Source: Dyadobacter chenhuakuii
GTDB taxonomy: Bacteria; Bacteroidota; Bacteroidia; Cytophagales; Spirosomataceae
Assembly (NCBI RefSeq): GCF_023821985.2
Contig: NZ_CP098805.1
Location: forward strand, 2,294,001-2,358,000
DNA length: 64,000 nt
Reading direction: 5' to 3'
The translations under genes were made by a program, and so were the position numbers. Below the pieces are notes generated by a model. That model did not search any database, was not told the DNA's origin, and saw only the letters and a list, made by a program, of their open reading frames with translations. Below are positions 54,719 to 63,155 of this stretch, in pieces. Position 1 is the stretch's first letter, and each line of letters starts with the position of its first letter.

Positions 54719-55243
54719 ATGAAAAATGACGCAACGGTTTTGGATTCACCAATCCAGAAAAAGCAAGAATTGCCTGAATATGAATTAGTTAATTTAACTA
54801 TCAACGGCCAGTTTTTCAAACTCAAATTGCAACCTTGGGTCAGTCTTCTCGATGCAATCAGGGAATACGCCGGTCTTACCGGGACCAAAAAGGGATGCGA
54901 TCATGGCCAATGCGGCGCCTGCACGGTGCTCATTAACGGCAAACGCATTAACTCCTGCCTTACACTTGCTGTAATGAAAGACGGCGAGGCGATCACAACC
55001 ATTGAAGGGCTTTCGGACGGCACTGTCAACCATCCTTTGCAAGACGCATTTATAGAGCACGACGCTTTCCAGTGCGGTTACTGTACGCCGGGACAAATCT
55101 GTTCTGCGGTGGGAATGCTCAATGAGGGCCGGGCTGATTCTTTGGAAGATGTGCAGGAACTCATGAGCGGCAATATATGCCGTTGCGGTGCTTATAACAA
55201 CATTAATGCAGCCATTATGGATGTTAAATCGAAAATGGCATGA
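54719..55243 (+). CDS. 2Fe-2S subunit of a molybdenum hydroxylase (PaoA/YagT type)
   Basis: A 174-residue subunit with two iron-sulfur clusters. The plant-ferredoxin site has C60, C65, C68 and C80 (GCDHGQCGACTV). The second, helical site has C119, C122, C154 and C156 (QCGYCTPGQIC, CRCGAYNNI). Apart from a short N-terminal extension it has the standard length. No Tat motif is visible, unlike E. coli PaoA. It overlaps the FAD-subunit gene by 4 nt and passes electrons from the Mo site to FAD. Confidence 0.95.
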   Translation: MKNDATVLDSPIQKKQELPEYELVNLTINGQFFKLKLQPWVSLLDAIREYAGLTGTKKGCDHGQCGACTVLINGKRINSCLTLAVMKDGEAITTIEGLSDGTVNHPLQDAFIEHDAFQCGYCTPGQICSAVGMLNEGRADSLEDVQELMSGNICRCGAYNNINAAIMDVKSKMA

Positions 55244-56235
55244 ACAGTTTTTCATACAACAAAGCCTATGACGTCGCAGAAGCTGTGGCGGACATTCAAG
55301 TTCATGAACAGGGCAAGTTCATCGCAGGCGGCACCAATTTGCTGGACCTGATGAAAGAAAATGTGATGAAACCGGATCATTTGACGGACATTAACCGGCT
55401 TGACCTGGCTAACATCACTGAGCATGAGGACGGCGGATTACGGCTCGGTGCACTCGTTACCAACGCCGACACAGCATGGAATGAACTCGTGGAGCAACGC
55501 TATCCCCTGCTTTCCAAGGCTATTCTGGCCGGTGCGTCGCCGCAGTTGCGTAATATGGCTACCAATGGCGGCAACCTTTTCCAACGAACCCGCTGCTATT
55601 ATTTTTATGACACGGCCACTGCCTGCAACAAGCGAGAGCCTGGCTCGGGTTGTTCAGCAATCAACGGCATCAACCGCATTCACGCCATTCTGGGAACGAG
55701 CATGCAATGCATTGCCACGCATCCTTCGGATATGTGCGTGGCGCTTGCGGCACTGGATGCGAAGGTGAATATTGCTGGCCCTAATGGCGACAGAACATTA
55801 GAATTTGCTGATTTCCATCGGTTACCCGGCAATTCACCACATTTGGATACCAATGTTTCTCCCGGAGAACTGGTTACGTCCATTGACCTTCCTCCGAGCA
55901 ATTTTACCAAAAACGTTTTTTATCTGAAAGTCCGCGACAGGCAGTCCTATGCATTCGCACTGGTTTCCGTAGCAGCGGCTCTGGATCTGGACGGGGATGT
56001 GATCAAGGATATCCGGGTTGCGATGGGCGGCGTTGCGCATAAGCCCTGGCGGCGCAGGGATGTAGAGGAAAGTTATATTGGAAAAACGGCTTCTACGGAG
56101 AATTTCCAGGAACTGGCCGAAACCATGCTCACAGGTGCAATTGGTTTTGGTGGTAACACTTTCAAAATCGAATTGGCCAAAAGAGCAATCGTACGTGCTT
56201 TGAATGAGGCGCTCAAAACAGGAGAAAATCTATGA
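55240..56235 (+). CDS. FAD subunit of the molybdenum hydroxylase with 4Fe-4S insertion (PaoB/YagS type)
   Basis: A 331-residue subunit of the CO-dehydrogenase flavoprotein family. FAD-binding segments are KFIAGGTNLLDL (26-37) and ATNGGNLFQRTRC (107-119). A cysteine set C119, C129, C138 and C157 (TRCYYFYDTATACNK, SGCSA) forms an insertion that in PaoB binds an extra 4Fe-4S cluster. This marks the enzyme as an aldehyde oxidoreductase of the PaoABC group rather than a classical xanthine dehydrogenase. It overlaps both neighbours by 4 nt. Confidence 0.94.
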   Translation: MNSFSYNKAYDVAEAVADIQVHEQGKFIAGGTNLLDLMKENVMKPDHLTDINRLDLANITEHEDGGLRLGALVTNADTAWNELVEQRYPLLSKAILAGASPQLRNMATNGGNLFQRTRCYYFYDTATACNKREPGSGCSAINGINRIHAILGTSMQCIATHPSDMCVALAALDAKVNIAGPNGDRTLEFADFHRLPGNSPHLDTNVSPGELVTSIDLPPSNFTKNVFYLKVRDRQSYAFALVSVAAALDLDGDVIKDIRVAMGGVAHKPWRRRDVEESYIGKTASTENFQELAETMLTGAIGFGGNTFKIELAKRAIVRALNEALKTGENL

Positions 56236-58490
56236 AAACGCAATATATAGGAAAGCCCGTCAGCCGGGTGGACGGACTGGCGAAGGTTACGGGCAGTGCC
56301 AGATATTCAGCCGACTTTAAAGTGGAAGGCATGCTGTATGGCTACATTGTATCCAGCGGCATTGCAAAAGGAAAAATCCTGAACATTGACACTTCGCAGG
56401 CCATGTCGCTGAAAGGCGTTTTGCAGGTTTTCACACATGAGAATGTTTCCGGCCTGCCTTGGTTTAGCATTAAATATAAGGATATGGATGCGCCTACCGG
56501 CTCTCCGTTCCGGCCTTTGCACGACGATAAGATCATTTACAGTGGTCAGCCTATCGCATTAGTCGTGGCTGAAACTTTCGAGTTGGCGAGATATGCGTCC
56601 TCATTGGTGAAAGTGGAATATCAGGAAGAAGGATTTACGACCGATCTGATCCAAAACCTCGAAAATGCATACAAGGCGCCGTCCGGGAAAATAGGTTTTG
56701 TTCAGCCCAAATCGCGTGGTAATGCAGAAGAAGCATATGAGCAGGCGGAATTCAAGATGTCCGGTTCTTACCAGCACGGAGCAGAGCATCATAACCCTAT
56801 GGAGCTGTTTTCAACCACGGCCATCTGGGAAAATGAAAAGCTGACTGTTTATGATAAAACGCAGGGGGTTTCCAATTGCCAGTTTTACATTGGTAATGTA
56901 TTCGGCCTGGCGTATAAGGATGTACGGATTATTTCTCCCTACGTTGGCGGCGCTTTCGGATCCGGACTAAGGCCTCAATACCAGCTTTTTATGGCTGTGC
57001 TTGCTGCGCTTGAATTAAAAAGACCTGTTAAAGTGGGGTTGACGCGCCAACAGATGTTCACATTCGGGCACAGGCCGGTTACTATGCAGAATGTTGCCCT
57101 TAGTGCGTCTGCGGATGGCACATTAGAATCCATTACGCACGAAGCATACTCTGAAACTTCCAGGTTTGAGAACTATACAGAGATCATCGTAAACTGGTCT
57201 GGGACAATGTATAATTGTGATCATGTCAAATTGAAATATGATCTGGTGGGGCTGGATATGTATACGCCTGTAGATATGCGTGCGCCGGGCGCTGTTACGG
57301 GTGCGCATGCGATGGAAAGTGCAATGGATGAATTGGCATATGAACTGAAAATGGACCCGTTGATTTTCCGACTCAAAAATTATGCGGATGAGGACCAGAC
57401 TGAAGGAAAACCATTTTCCAGCAAGGAGCTGATCGCATGTTATCGGGAAGGTGCAGAAAAATTCGGATGGACCAAAAGAAACCTCGAACCGCGCTCAATG
57501 CGGGAAGGAAACCAGCTGATCGGCTGGGGAGTGGCTACTGCTGCCTGGGATGCATTCCAGATGCCTTGCCGGGCAAAAGCCTTACTATCCATTGACGGAA
57601 AGCTGGTGGTAAGCAGCGGAACTTCGGACATTGGAACCGGCACTTACACCATTATGACGCAGATTGCGGCAGAAAGTTTAGGCCTGAAAATCGAAGATGT
57701 TACATTCAAACTGGGAGATACCAATATGCCGCTTGCGCCGCTGGAGGGTGGTTCATGGACGGCAGCTTCCGTGGGCGCAGCCGTGAAAGGCGTATGTGAA
57801 GATGTGCGAAAGAAGCTGGCAAAAATGGCTGTCAAAACCAAAGGCTCCCCTTTCTATAATGCTGACCAGAAGGGCATTTCGTTTGATTCGGGAATGTTGT
57901 CGGAACCAAATGACAGCTCGAAGTCGATATCAATTGTTGACCTGATGCGGCTTGCGGGCGTTAACAGCATTGAGGAAACCTCAACCAGCGGCCCAAACCC
58001 GATCAACAAAATGAAGTACACTTTTAATTCGCACGCGGCAGTTTTTGCGGAGGTGAAAGTGGATGAAGATCTCGGGATCGTCCGTGTGACACGCGTCGTA
58101 TGCGCGGTCGCGGCGGGAAAGATCCTCAATCCGAAAACGGCAAGAAGTCAAATCCTGGGCGGCGTTGTTTGGGGAATTAGCAAGGCATTGGAGGAAGAAA
58201 GCAAGATGGATCACCAGTACGGGCGGTTTATGAACCACAATCTGTCCGAATACCACGTGCCGGTAAATAAGGACATTAACGATATCGAAGTGATCTTCGT
58301 GGAAGAGAAGGACGACATTGTGAATCCATTGGGTATCAAAGGCGTGGGGGAGATTGGGATTATCGGAGTGGCGGGAGCCATTGCCAATGCCGTGTTCCAT
58401 GCAACCGGTGTACGCGTCAGAAACCTGCCTATCACTATGGACAAAGTGCTTCAAATCGCAGAAGACGATCACAATCAGATATCGGTTTAA
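56232..58490 (+). CDS. Molybdopterin-binding catalytic subunit of the molybdenum hydroxylase (PaoC/YagR type)
   Basis: A 752-residue subunit of the xanthine-oxidase family. It opens with IGKPVSRVDGLAKVTGSARYSADF. Cofactor-binding loops include GGAFGSGLRPQYQ and MRAPGAVTGAHAMESAMDEL, and the catalytic Glu sits in GIKGVGEIGIIGVAGAIANAV (about residue 705). It oxidises aldehydes or N-heterocycles with water at a Mo centre, using the two preceding subunits for electron transfer. Xanthine dehydrogenase-type maturation (XdhC, Moco genes) must be encoded elsewhere. A bidirectional terminator follows. Confidence 0.94.
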   Translation: MKTQYIGKPVSRVDGLAKVTGSARYSADFKVEGMLYGYIVSSGIAKGKILNIDTSQAMSLKGVLQVFTHENVSGLPWFSIKYKDMDAPTGSPFRPLHDDKIIYSGQPIALVVAETFELARYASSLVKVEYQEEGFTTDLIQNLENAYKAPSGKIGFVQPKSRGNAEEAYEQAEFKMSGSYQHGAEHHNPMELFSTTAIWENEKLTVYDKTQGVSNCQFYIGNVFGLAYKDVRIISPYVGGAFGSGLRPQYQLFMAVLAALELKRPVKVGLTRQQMFTFGHRPVTMQNVALSASADGTLESITHEAYSETSRFENYTEIIVNWSGTMYNCDHVKLKYDLVGLDMYTPVDMRAPGAVTGAHAMESAMDELAYELKMDPLIFRLKNYADEDQTEGKPFSSKELIACYREGAEKFGWTKRNLEPRSMREGNQLIGWGVATAAWDAFQMPCRAKALLSIDGKLVVSSGTSDIGTGTYTIMTQIAAESLGLKIEDVTFKLGDTNMPLAPLEGGSWTAASVGAAVKGVCEDVRKKLAKMAVKTKGSPFYNADQKGISFDSGMLSEPNDSSKSISIVDLMRLAGVNSIEETSTSGPNPINKMKYTFNSHAAVFAEVKVDEDLGIVRVTRVVCAVAAGKILNPKTARSQILGGVVWGISKALEEESKMDHQYGRFMNHNLSEYHVPVNKDINDIEVIFVEEKDDIVNPLGIKGVGEIGIIGVAGAIANAVFHATGVRVRNLPITMDKVLQIAEDDHNQISV

Positions 58491-58502
58491 AACACTTTGA
58501 AT

Positions 58503-58548
58503 GGCATAAAAAAAGCGTGGCGATTGATCGCCACGCTTTTTTTATGCC
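58503..58548. terminator. Bidirectional terminator between the oxidase and aldo/keto reductase genes
   Basis: A perfect 21-bp palindrome (GGCATAAAAAAAGCGTGGCGA and complement) around a 4-nt TTGA loop, with A/T tracts on both arms, serves both strands. The last two codons and stop of the aldo/keto reductase gene (end 58542) lie inside the right arm. Confidence 0.93.
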
Positions 58549-59474
58549 TTCTCGATCCATTCGATCATTTTTTTTCTTCCGGCCTCGTCGGGAAGTTTAC
58601 CCAGGGCCGCTCCCAAATTATCGGTCACATGTTTTACGTCCGAAGTTCCGGGAATGGCGCAGGTTACGGCCGGATGGCTGACAATGTATTTCAAAAAATA
58701 CTGAGCCCAGCTCCTGATATCATAGTCCGCTGCGAAGGCCGGCAATTCCTTGCCCTTGACCGCCCTGAACAATGCGCCTTGCTCAAATGGCTCGTTGATG
58801 ATCACGGCCACTCCATGATCTTTGGCCGCATTCAGCAGACTTTTCTCGGCATTCCGCGAGCGGATGGAATAATTGAATTGGACAAAATCGACTTCCTTTG
58901 CCTTCACGATCTGTTCCAGCCGGGCGTGTGCGGAATCTGTGTAATGCGTAATACCGATGTATTTTATCTTTCCCTGCGCCTTCCAGTCTTTTAATGTCTT
59001 TAAATGGGTCTGCCAATCCTGCAAATTATGGATCTGCATGAGCTCGATTTTTTTCCGCCCCATTTTTCTGAACGAATCATTCATTTGCGCTATCCCCTGC
59101 TCCTTCCCGGTTGTCCAGACTTTGGTAGCGAAGAAAAACTTATCGTTGTTTTTCAACTCGGTGGTAAGCGCTCCGATCACCTCTTCTGCACGCCCGTACA
59201 TAGGCGACGCGTCGATCAGCTTGCCGCCTAATGTCTCCATTTCCTGCAAAACCTTGGTCAATGCTGCTCTTTCGCTCGCTGCCTGGCCTACATCGAATTG
59301 CTGCCAGGAACCAAGACCGATTACCGGAAGTTTTTCGCCACTGGCAGGGATTGTTCTTTCTATCATTATTTTCTGTTCAGGTTTTGCATGAGAGAACAAT
59401 GGATTTAACAACATTGCACCGCTGGAAAAGCCAATGCTCTTGATAACATCACGACGGGAAAACGAATCTTTCAT
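58542..59474 (-). CDS. Aldo/keto reductase with Tat signal
   Basis: A 310-residue enzyme with a Tat-type N terminus (SRRDVIKSIGFSSGAMLL, cleavage near SHA-KPEQ). The barrel has the AKR tetrad D88 (LIDASP), Y93 (MYGRAEEVIG), K118 (ATKVWTTG) and H149 (LMQIHNLQDW), and the Arg-rich NADPH region near the C terminus (CAIPGTSDVKHVTDNLG). The Tat signal implies folded, cofactor-loaded export to the periplasm. The substrate is unknown; a sugar or aldehyde is plausible. It stands alone, sharing a terminator with the Mo-oxidase operon. Confidence 0.9.
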   Translation of the reverse strand: MKDSFSRRDVIKSIGFSSGAMLLNPLFSHAKPEQKIMIERTIPASGEKLPVIGLGSWQQFDVGQAASERAALTKVLQEMETLGGKLIDASPMYGRAEEVIGALTTELKNNDKFFFATKVWTTGKEQGIAQMNDSFRKMGRKKIELMQIHNLQDWQTHLKTLKDWKAQGKIKYIGITHYTDSAHARLEQIVKAKEVDFVQFNYSIRSRNAEKSLLNAAKDHGVAVIINEPFEQGALFRAVKGKELPAFAADYDIRSWAQYFLKYIVSHPAVTCAIPGTSDVKHVTDNLGAALGKLPDEAGRKKMIEWIEKA

Positions 59475-59544
59475 ATTTAAAGGGCAGGATAAAAAAGCTT
59501 ACATGGCCTAATTTACACAACAATCCTAAAAATTACCCCACAAA

Positions 59545-59580
59545 TCAAAAAAGGAGCCCGGCTCGCGGCCAGGCTCCTTT
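59545..59580 (-). terminator. Terminator of the small lipoprotein gene
   Basis: A 9-bp stem (AAAGGAGCC, 59550-59558, and GGCTCCTTT, 59572-59580) with a GC-rich loop is followed by T residues on the minus strand. It lies about 30 nt after the stop at 59610. Confidence 0.85.
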
Positions 59581-59609
59581 CTCAAATTTTCACACCAAAA
59601 TGTAACTTC

Positions 59610-60050
59610 TTATTTTTTCTCGATGGTCACATTAACTTTATAATCCTCGATTTTAGGCGTTTGTGTGCTTACCGGATAAGGCTGCAATTCGCTTACCGTC
59701 AGCATGTAGTTCTGACCACTTAATGTGAACGCCTGCGAATCCGCTTTTGCATCTCCTTTGAAATCAACATTAACCTCCGTGGAATTAGTCGCATCGGAAA
59801 CATTGAGCTTGATTTTTGCGCTTCCCATCTGAATACAAACTACATCCTTGGGACAACGGCTGTCATTCACTTCCCTAAGGTCTACCTTTAAATCGGCGCC
59901 CGACGCTCCGGCGCCCGAAGCTGCAATTTTGGTCTGCTTGCGGTAAGGCACGCTGGTTGACTGTGGCTCGGGCTGTGGCGTTGCGTTTTGTTTCTCGTCA
60001 CAAGCCATAACCGAGAGCCAGATTAGTGCAAATAAAATTGTTCTTTTCAT
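59610..60050 (-). CDS. Small lipoprotein of unknown function
   Basis: A 146-residue protein starting at ATG 60050, with a lipoprotein signal whose lipobox is LSVMAC (Cys17). A short Pro-rich linker (ATPQPEPQSTSVPYRKQ) leads to a beta-rich domain with a Cys pair (RCPKDVVCIQMG) and repeated strands (AKIKLNVSDATNSTEVNVDF). It is not recognised. Attachment to the outer membrane or inner-membrane periplasmic face is expected. It has its own terminator. Confidence 0.75.
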   Translation of the reverse strand: MKRTILFALIWLSVMACDEKQNATPQPEPQSTSVPYRKQTKIAASGAGASGADLKVDLREVNDSRCPKDVVCIQMGSAKIKLNVSDATNSTEVNVDFKGDAKADSQAFTLSGQNYMLTVSELQPYPVSTQTPKIEDYKVNVTIEKK

Positions 60051-60223
60051 GCTAATAGTGCTTTTTGTCATACAGTTTAGAGAAACACACGGCAATAAAA
60101 AGGTTGTAACGAAATGCGAAAATATTACAGAATTCCCTAAACCTCGAAAGGGATGAACTGACTTCCAGATCCTTTACCGACCACTGATCGACGACTGTTT
60201 TTACATGAGCCATCACAAAGCAA

Positions 60224-60250
60224 AACAGCCGGGAAATTTTCCCGGCTGTT
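60224..60250 (-). terminator. Terminator of the 113-residue PepSY-like gene
   Basis: A 10-bp stem (AACAGCCGGG, 60224-60233, and CCCGGCTGTT, 60241-60250), extended by A/T pairs to a very short loop, lies 27 nt after the stop at 60277. On the minus strand TTTTGCTTTG follows. Confidence 0.85.
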
Positions 60251-60276
60251 CCTTCATCATGTGGAAAAATTATTCC

Positions 60277-60618
60277 TTATCCCACATTATTACCATCTTT
60301 ATCTAATCTCACCCTGGCACTTTCACTGCCTTTGGCTACTTGTAATTCGTAATATGGTGTTTTAGCGCCCTCTTTTACCAGAAATGCTTTCTTCACCGTC
60401 CAACCCGAAAACTCTTCTCCTTTAATGGTTTTTTTAATTCCCTCAGGAAGGTCTTCCGGTTTTACCGCTACCTTATCTTCTTTTGAAGTTGTAGTGGTTT
60501 TTGTCGTTGTCTCTTGCTTGGTTTCCGTTTGAGCGGACTCTGTTGTTTGCGCTGTGACTTGAACAGAAGCGAAAGAGATAAGTGTCATGGCCAATGCCGA
60601 TACTATTAGCTTTTTCAT
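60277..60618 (-). CDS. Exported PepSY-like small protein
   Basis: A 113-residue protein with a signal peptide (ASVQVTAQ) and a Thr/Glu/Lys-rich spacer (about 24-50). The C-terminal part VKPEDLPEGIKKTI, GWTVKKAFLVK, PYYELQVAKG, ARVRLDKDGN has the PepSY-like fold seen in small periplasmic Bacteroidota proteins. It is a paralogue of the next gene (60801-61145), sharing PEDLPE, GWT, YYEL and the closing hairpin. Function unknown. Confidence 0.75.
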   Translation of the reverse strand: MKKLIVSALAMTLISFASVQVTAQTTESAQTETKQETTTKTTTTSKEDKVAVKPEDLPEGIKKTIKGEEFSGWTVKKAFLVKEGAKTPYYELQVAKGSESARVRLDKDGNNVG

Positions 60619-60800
60619 AATTTGGGTTCGTTTGAACTTGTTTATTTTACGTTTCTGTGCATCCGCACTGTTGGGTAAAAAGCTAACATCATTATGCCAA
60701 AATACTTAACAAACTCATTTTCAATATTTTAATAAAATACGACATATTGAGACTGTGTCGAACGAAATCCACGTTTTGTGGGATTTATAGCCAGCTTAGG

Positions 60801-61145
60801 TCAATTCAGGACCTGCCCTTCTTTGTTCACTTTCATCCGGGATTGCTCATCCGCCTTCCTGACCACCAGTTCGTAATATTGCCCGCCGTCGTCAGCAACC
60901 ACCAGATAGGCATCCGAAATCGTCCAGCCTGCATAAGACTTGTTGTTCAACGCATTGCGTACTTTTTCGGGAAGATCCTCCGGCCGCACTTGTACGCGTT
61001 TTTCCAGCTCGATAACTGTTGCCTCTTTAACGAAACGCACTTTATGAATGCCATCGCCGGTAAATGCAGAGCCGACAACACCAGCCCCGAAAATCAGTGA
61101 ACTCAGTAAAAGTCCTTTTTGAAAAAACGTCTTATCCATTTTCAT
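60801..61145 (-). CDS. Exported PepSY-like small protein, paralogue of the adjacent gene
   Basis: A 114-residue protein with a hydrophobic signal (GLLLSSLIFGAGVVGSAF). Its body, VRPEDLPEKVRNALNNKSYAGWTISDAYLVV then YYELVVRKADEQSRMKVNKEGQ, aligns with the preceding 113-residue protein over the whole PepSY-like domain but lacks the Thr-rich spacer. The two probably arose by tandem duplication. 182 nt separate them, so they may be transcribed separately. Ligand unknown. Confidence 0.72.
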   Translation of the reverse strand: MKMDKTFFQKGLLLSSLIFGAGVVGSAFTGDGIHKVRFVKEATVIELEKRVQVRPEDLPEKVRNALNNKSYAGWTISDAYLVVADDGGQYYELVVRKADEQSRMKVNKEGQVLN

Positions 61146-61219
61146 AATTGATAGCTCATACTGACGCCTTAGTCGGAGTCAATGCTATATGGCTAAAATT
61201 ATGCCTGCCCGAAAACAAA

Positions 61220-61247
61220 GAAGCCACACCCGGATGGGCATGGCTTC
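61220..61247 (-). terminator. Terminator of the SusCD operon
   Basis: A stem of GAAGCCA (61220-61226) with TGGCTTC (61241-61247), extended by CCC/GGG pairs around a GGAT loop, lies about 20 nt after the SusD stop. TTTGTTTT follows on the minus strand. Confidence 0.75.
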
Positions 61248-61265
61248 AAAGCGAACGGAATCTGA

Positions 61266-63146
61266 TTATTTATCGTAACCTGGGTTTTGTACCAGCTTCG
61301 CGTTACGGTTGATCTCATCACGGCTGAAAGGACGGAAATACATTTTATCAACCCATGTACGGTTTTCATGCGATTTCTCGACAACCGGGGTATAAGTGTA
61401 AGTATAAACGTCTGTATCATAGTGATACGGCTCTTTCATCGTCTTACCTGGCTTGAACTTGCCCAAAACGTTGATGTATTCCAACGGACGACCCAATGTT
61501 TCTTTGGCGATCATCCAGCGGCGTGCATCGTGGTAACGTTGCTCTTCGTAAGCCATTTCAATGCGTTTTTCATGACGATACGCTTCTTTCAAAGCAGCGC
61601 CGGTCACTTTCAATGCGGGCATACCGGAACGGAAACGTATCCTGTTAAGCCATAGCAAAGCTTCCGCTTCCTGGCCTACTTCAATGCTTGCCTCAATGTA
61701 GTTGAACACAACTTCCGTAGTACGGATGAACGGCCAAGGGATATTCTGACGGTCCGTATTGTCATACAATGCAGGGTTTGGATCAATGAATTTACGCATG
61801 TAATATCCTGTACGGCTACCATTCCAGTCTTCGATTGAGCTGCTGCGTGTATCCAATCCTTTGCGGTTGATCAATGCGCCTTTGTCATCCAAAAGGTCAT
61901 ATGCACCTGTCTGGATCTGGTTCGCAGGATCTTTTGCATCCGATGGGCGCGGCTTCCAGTCTGCACCGTCAAACATTACGGTTGCGTAGAAACGGGGATC
62001 GCGGTTTTTGTAAGGAGCTGCTTTGTGCGTTGGATTGGTCCAGCTGAAACGTGTTCCGTCCATCAGTTCGTAATCATCAACCAGCAGGCCGATAGGCGTA
62101 TTTCCAGCCCAGTTGTGGTAACCGTTAGGACCGTTGTTCAAGCCGGTCTGACGGGCACCTTCGCTAAGGCTAGGTGTGAAATACCGTCCGAAAATGATTT
62201 CATTGGCAGCAGATGCGTCCAGTGATTTATCAGCACTCGCACCGCCCATAGCGATGGAAATGTAATTGATCCTTCCCTGTGCAGGCGTTACCGGAGCAGT
62301 CAGATTAAGTTTATATCCACCGTCCGTTGCAGCCAGTGCCGCTTTTGCAGCAGCATGCGCAGCCGTCCAGCGCGCCTTTCTGTCACCGGATACATAACCC
62401 AGGAATTCAGGGTTAGGGTAAGCAGCAAGCACAGCTGATTTGGCTTTCGCAGTCGTCATATCATGCAAATCGCTGGCAGCATAAACCAACACTCTGGATT
62501 TCAGCGACAATGCAGCCGCTTCGCTTGCACGGCCTTTCACAATCGTTTTGCCTTTCAGCAACATGGCAGCGCTGTCCAGGTCAGTAACGATGCGGTTCAC
62601 ACATTCTTCATAGGTGTTACGGGGCACAGAGTAATCTTCATTCAGGTTATAAACCCTCGTAATGATCGGCGCAGATCCGTAGTAGCGAACAAGCTGCTGA
62701 TAGTAATATCCGCGCAGGAAATAAGATTCTCCCATCAGACGGGCTTTCAAAGTTTCATCCGTGAAAGTCGCCGTTTTCAGATTAGCAATCGCAAGGTTTG
62801 CAGCCCTGATCCTGGTATACATCGGGCCCCAGCCATAAGTATCATCTACCCAGCCAAGATTGGAAGGACTCAAACTTCCTTCGTTTACCGTATTAATGTT
62901 CCGGCCTGTGTGCGTAAATACTGCTTCATCCGTAAGAGAAGCCAGCATCTGCTCACTAAAACCGCCTTGCTGAAGACCCGCGTAAATACCTGTTACAAAT
63001 CCTTCGGCAAGCGGACCTTCCTTCCAAACTTCTTCTGACGGAATTTCAGTTGGAGGCGTTACGTCCAAGAATTCCGTGTCGCAGGACACCAGCCCGAATG
63101 AGCCAAGTGCTGCTAAAAATATCCAATGTTTATAATTCAGTTTCAT
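61266..63146 (-). CDS. SusD/RagB-family outer-membrane nutrient-binding lipoprotein
   Basis: A 626-residue lipoprotein with lipobox FGLVSC (Cys22) and FLDVTPPTEIPSEEVW, the typical SusD start. TPR-like helices follow, then FNYIEASIEVGQEAEALLWLNRIRFRSGMPAL and EKRIEMAYEEQRYHDARRWMIAKETLG at the C-terminal side, all standard for RagB/SusD. It caps the SusC transporter and binds glycan or peptide substrate at the cell surface. It lies 9 nt after the SusC gene. No glycoside hydrolase is seen before the window ends, so the ligand is unknown. Confidence 0.95.
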   Translation of the reverse strand: MKLNYKHWIFLAALGSFGLVSCDTEFLDVTPPTEIPSEEVWKEGPLAEGFVTGIYAGLQQGGFSEQMLASLTDEAVFTHTGRNINTVNEGSLSPSNLGWVDDTYGWGPMYTRIRAANLAIANLKTATFTDETLKARLMGESYFLRGYYYQQLVRYYGSAPIITRVYNLNEDYSVPRNTYEECVNRIVTDLDSAAMLLKGKTIVKGRASEAAALSLKSRVLVYAASDLHDMTTAKAKSAVLAAYPNPEFLGYVSGDRKARWTAAHAAAKAALAATDGGYKLNLTAPVTPAQGRINYISIAMGGASADKSLDASAANEIIFGRYFTPSLSEGARQTGLNNGPNGYHNWAGNTPIGLLVDDYELMDGTRFSWTNPTHKAAPYKNRDPRFYATVMFDGADWKPRPSDAKDPANQIQTGAYDLLDDKGALINRKGLDTRSSSIEDWNGSRTGYYMRKFIDPNPALYDNTDRQNIPWPFIRTTEVVFNYIEASIEVGQEAEALLWLNRIRFRSGMPALKVTGAALKEAYRHEKRIEMAYEEQRYHDARRWMIAKETLGRPLEYINVLGKFKPGKTMKEPYHYDTDVYTYTYTPVVEKSHENRTWVDKMYFRPFSRDEINRNAKLVQNPGYDK

Positions 63147-63155
63147 TTCTAATTC

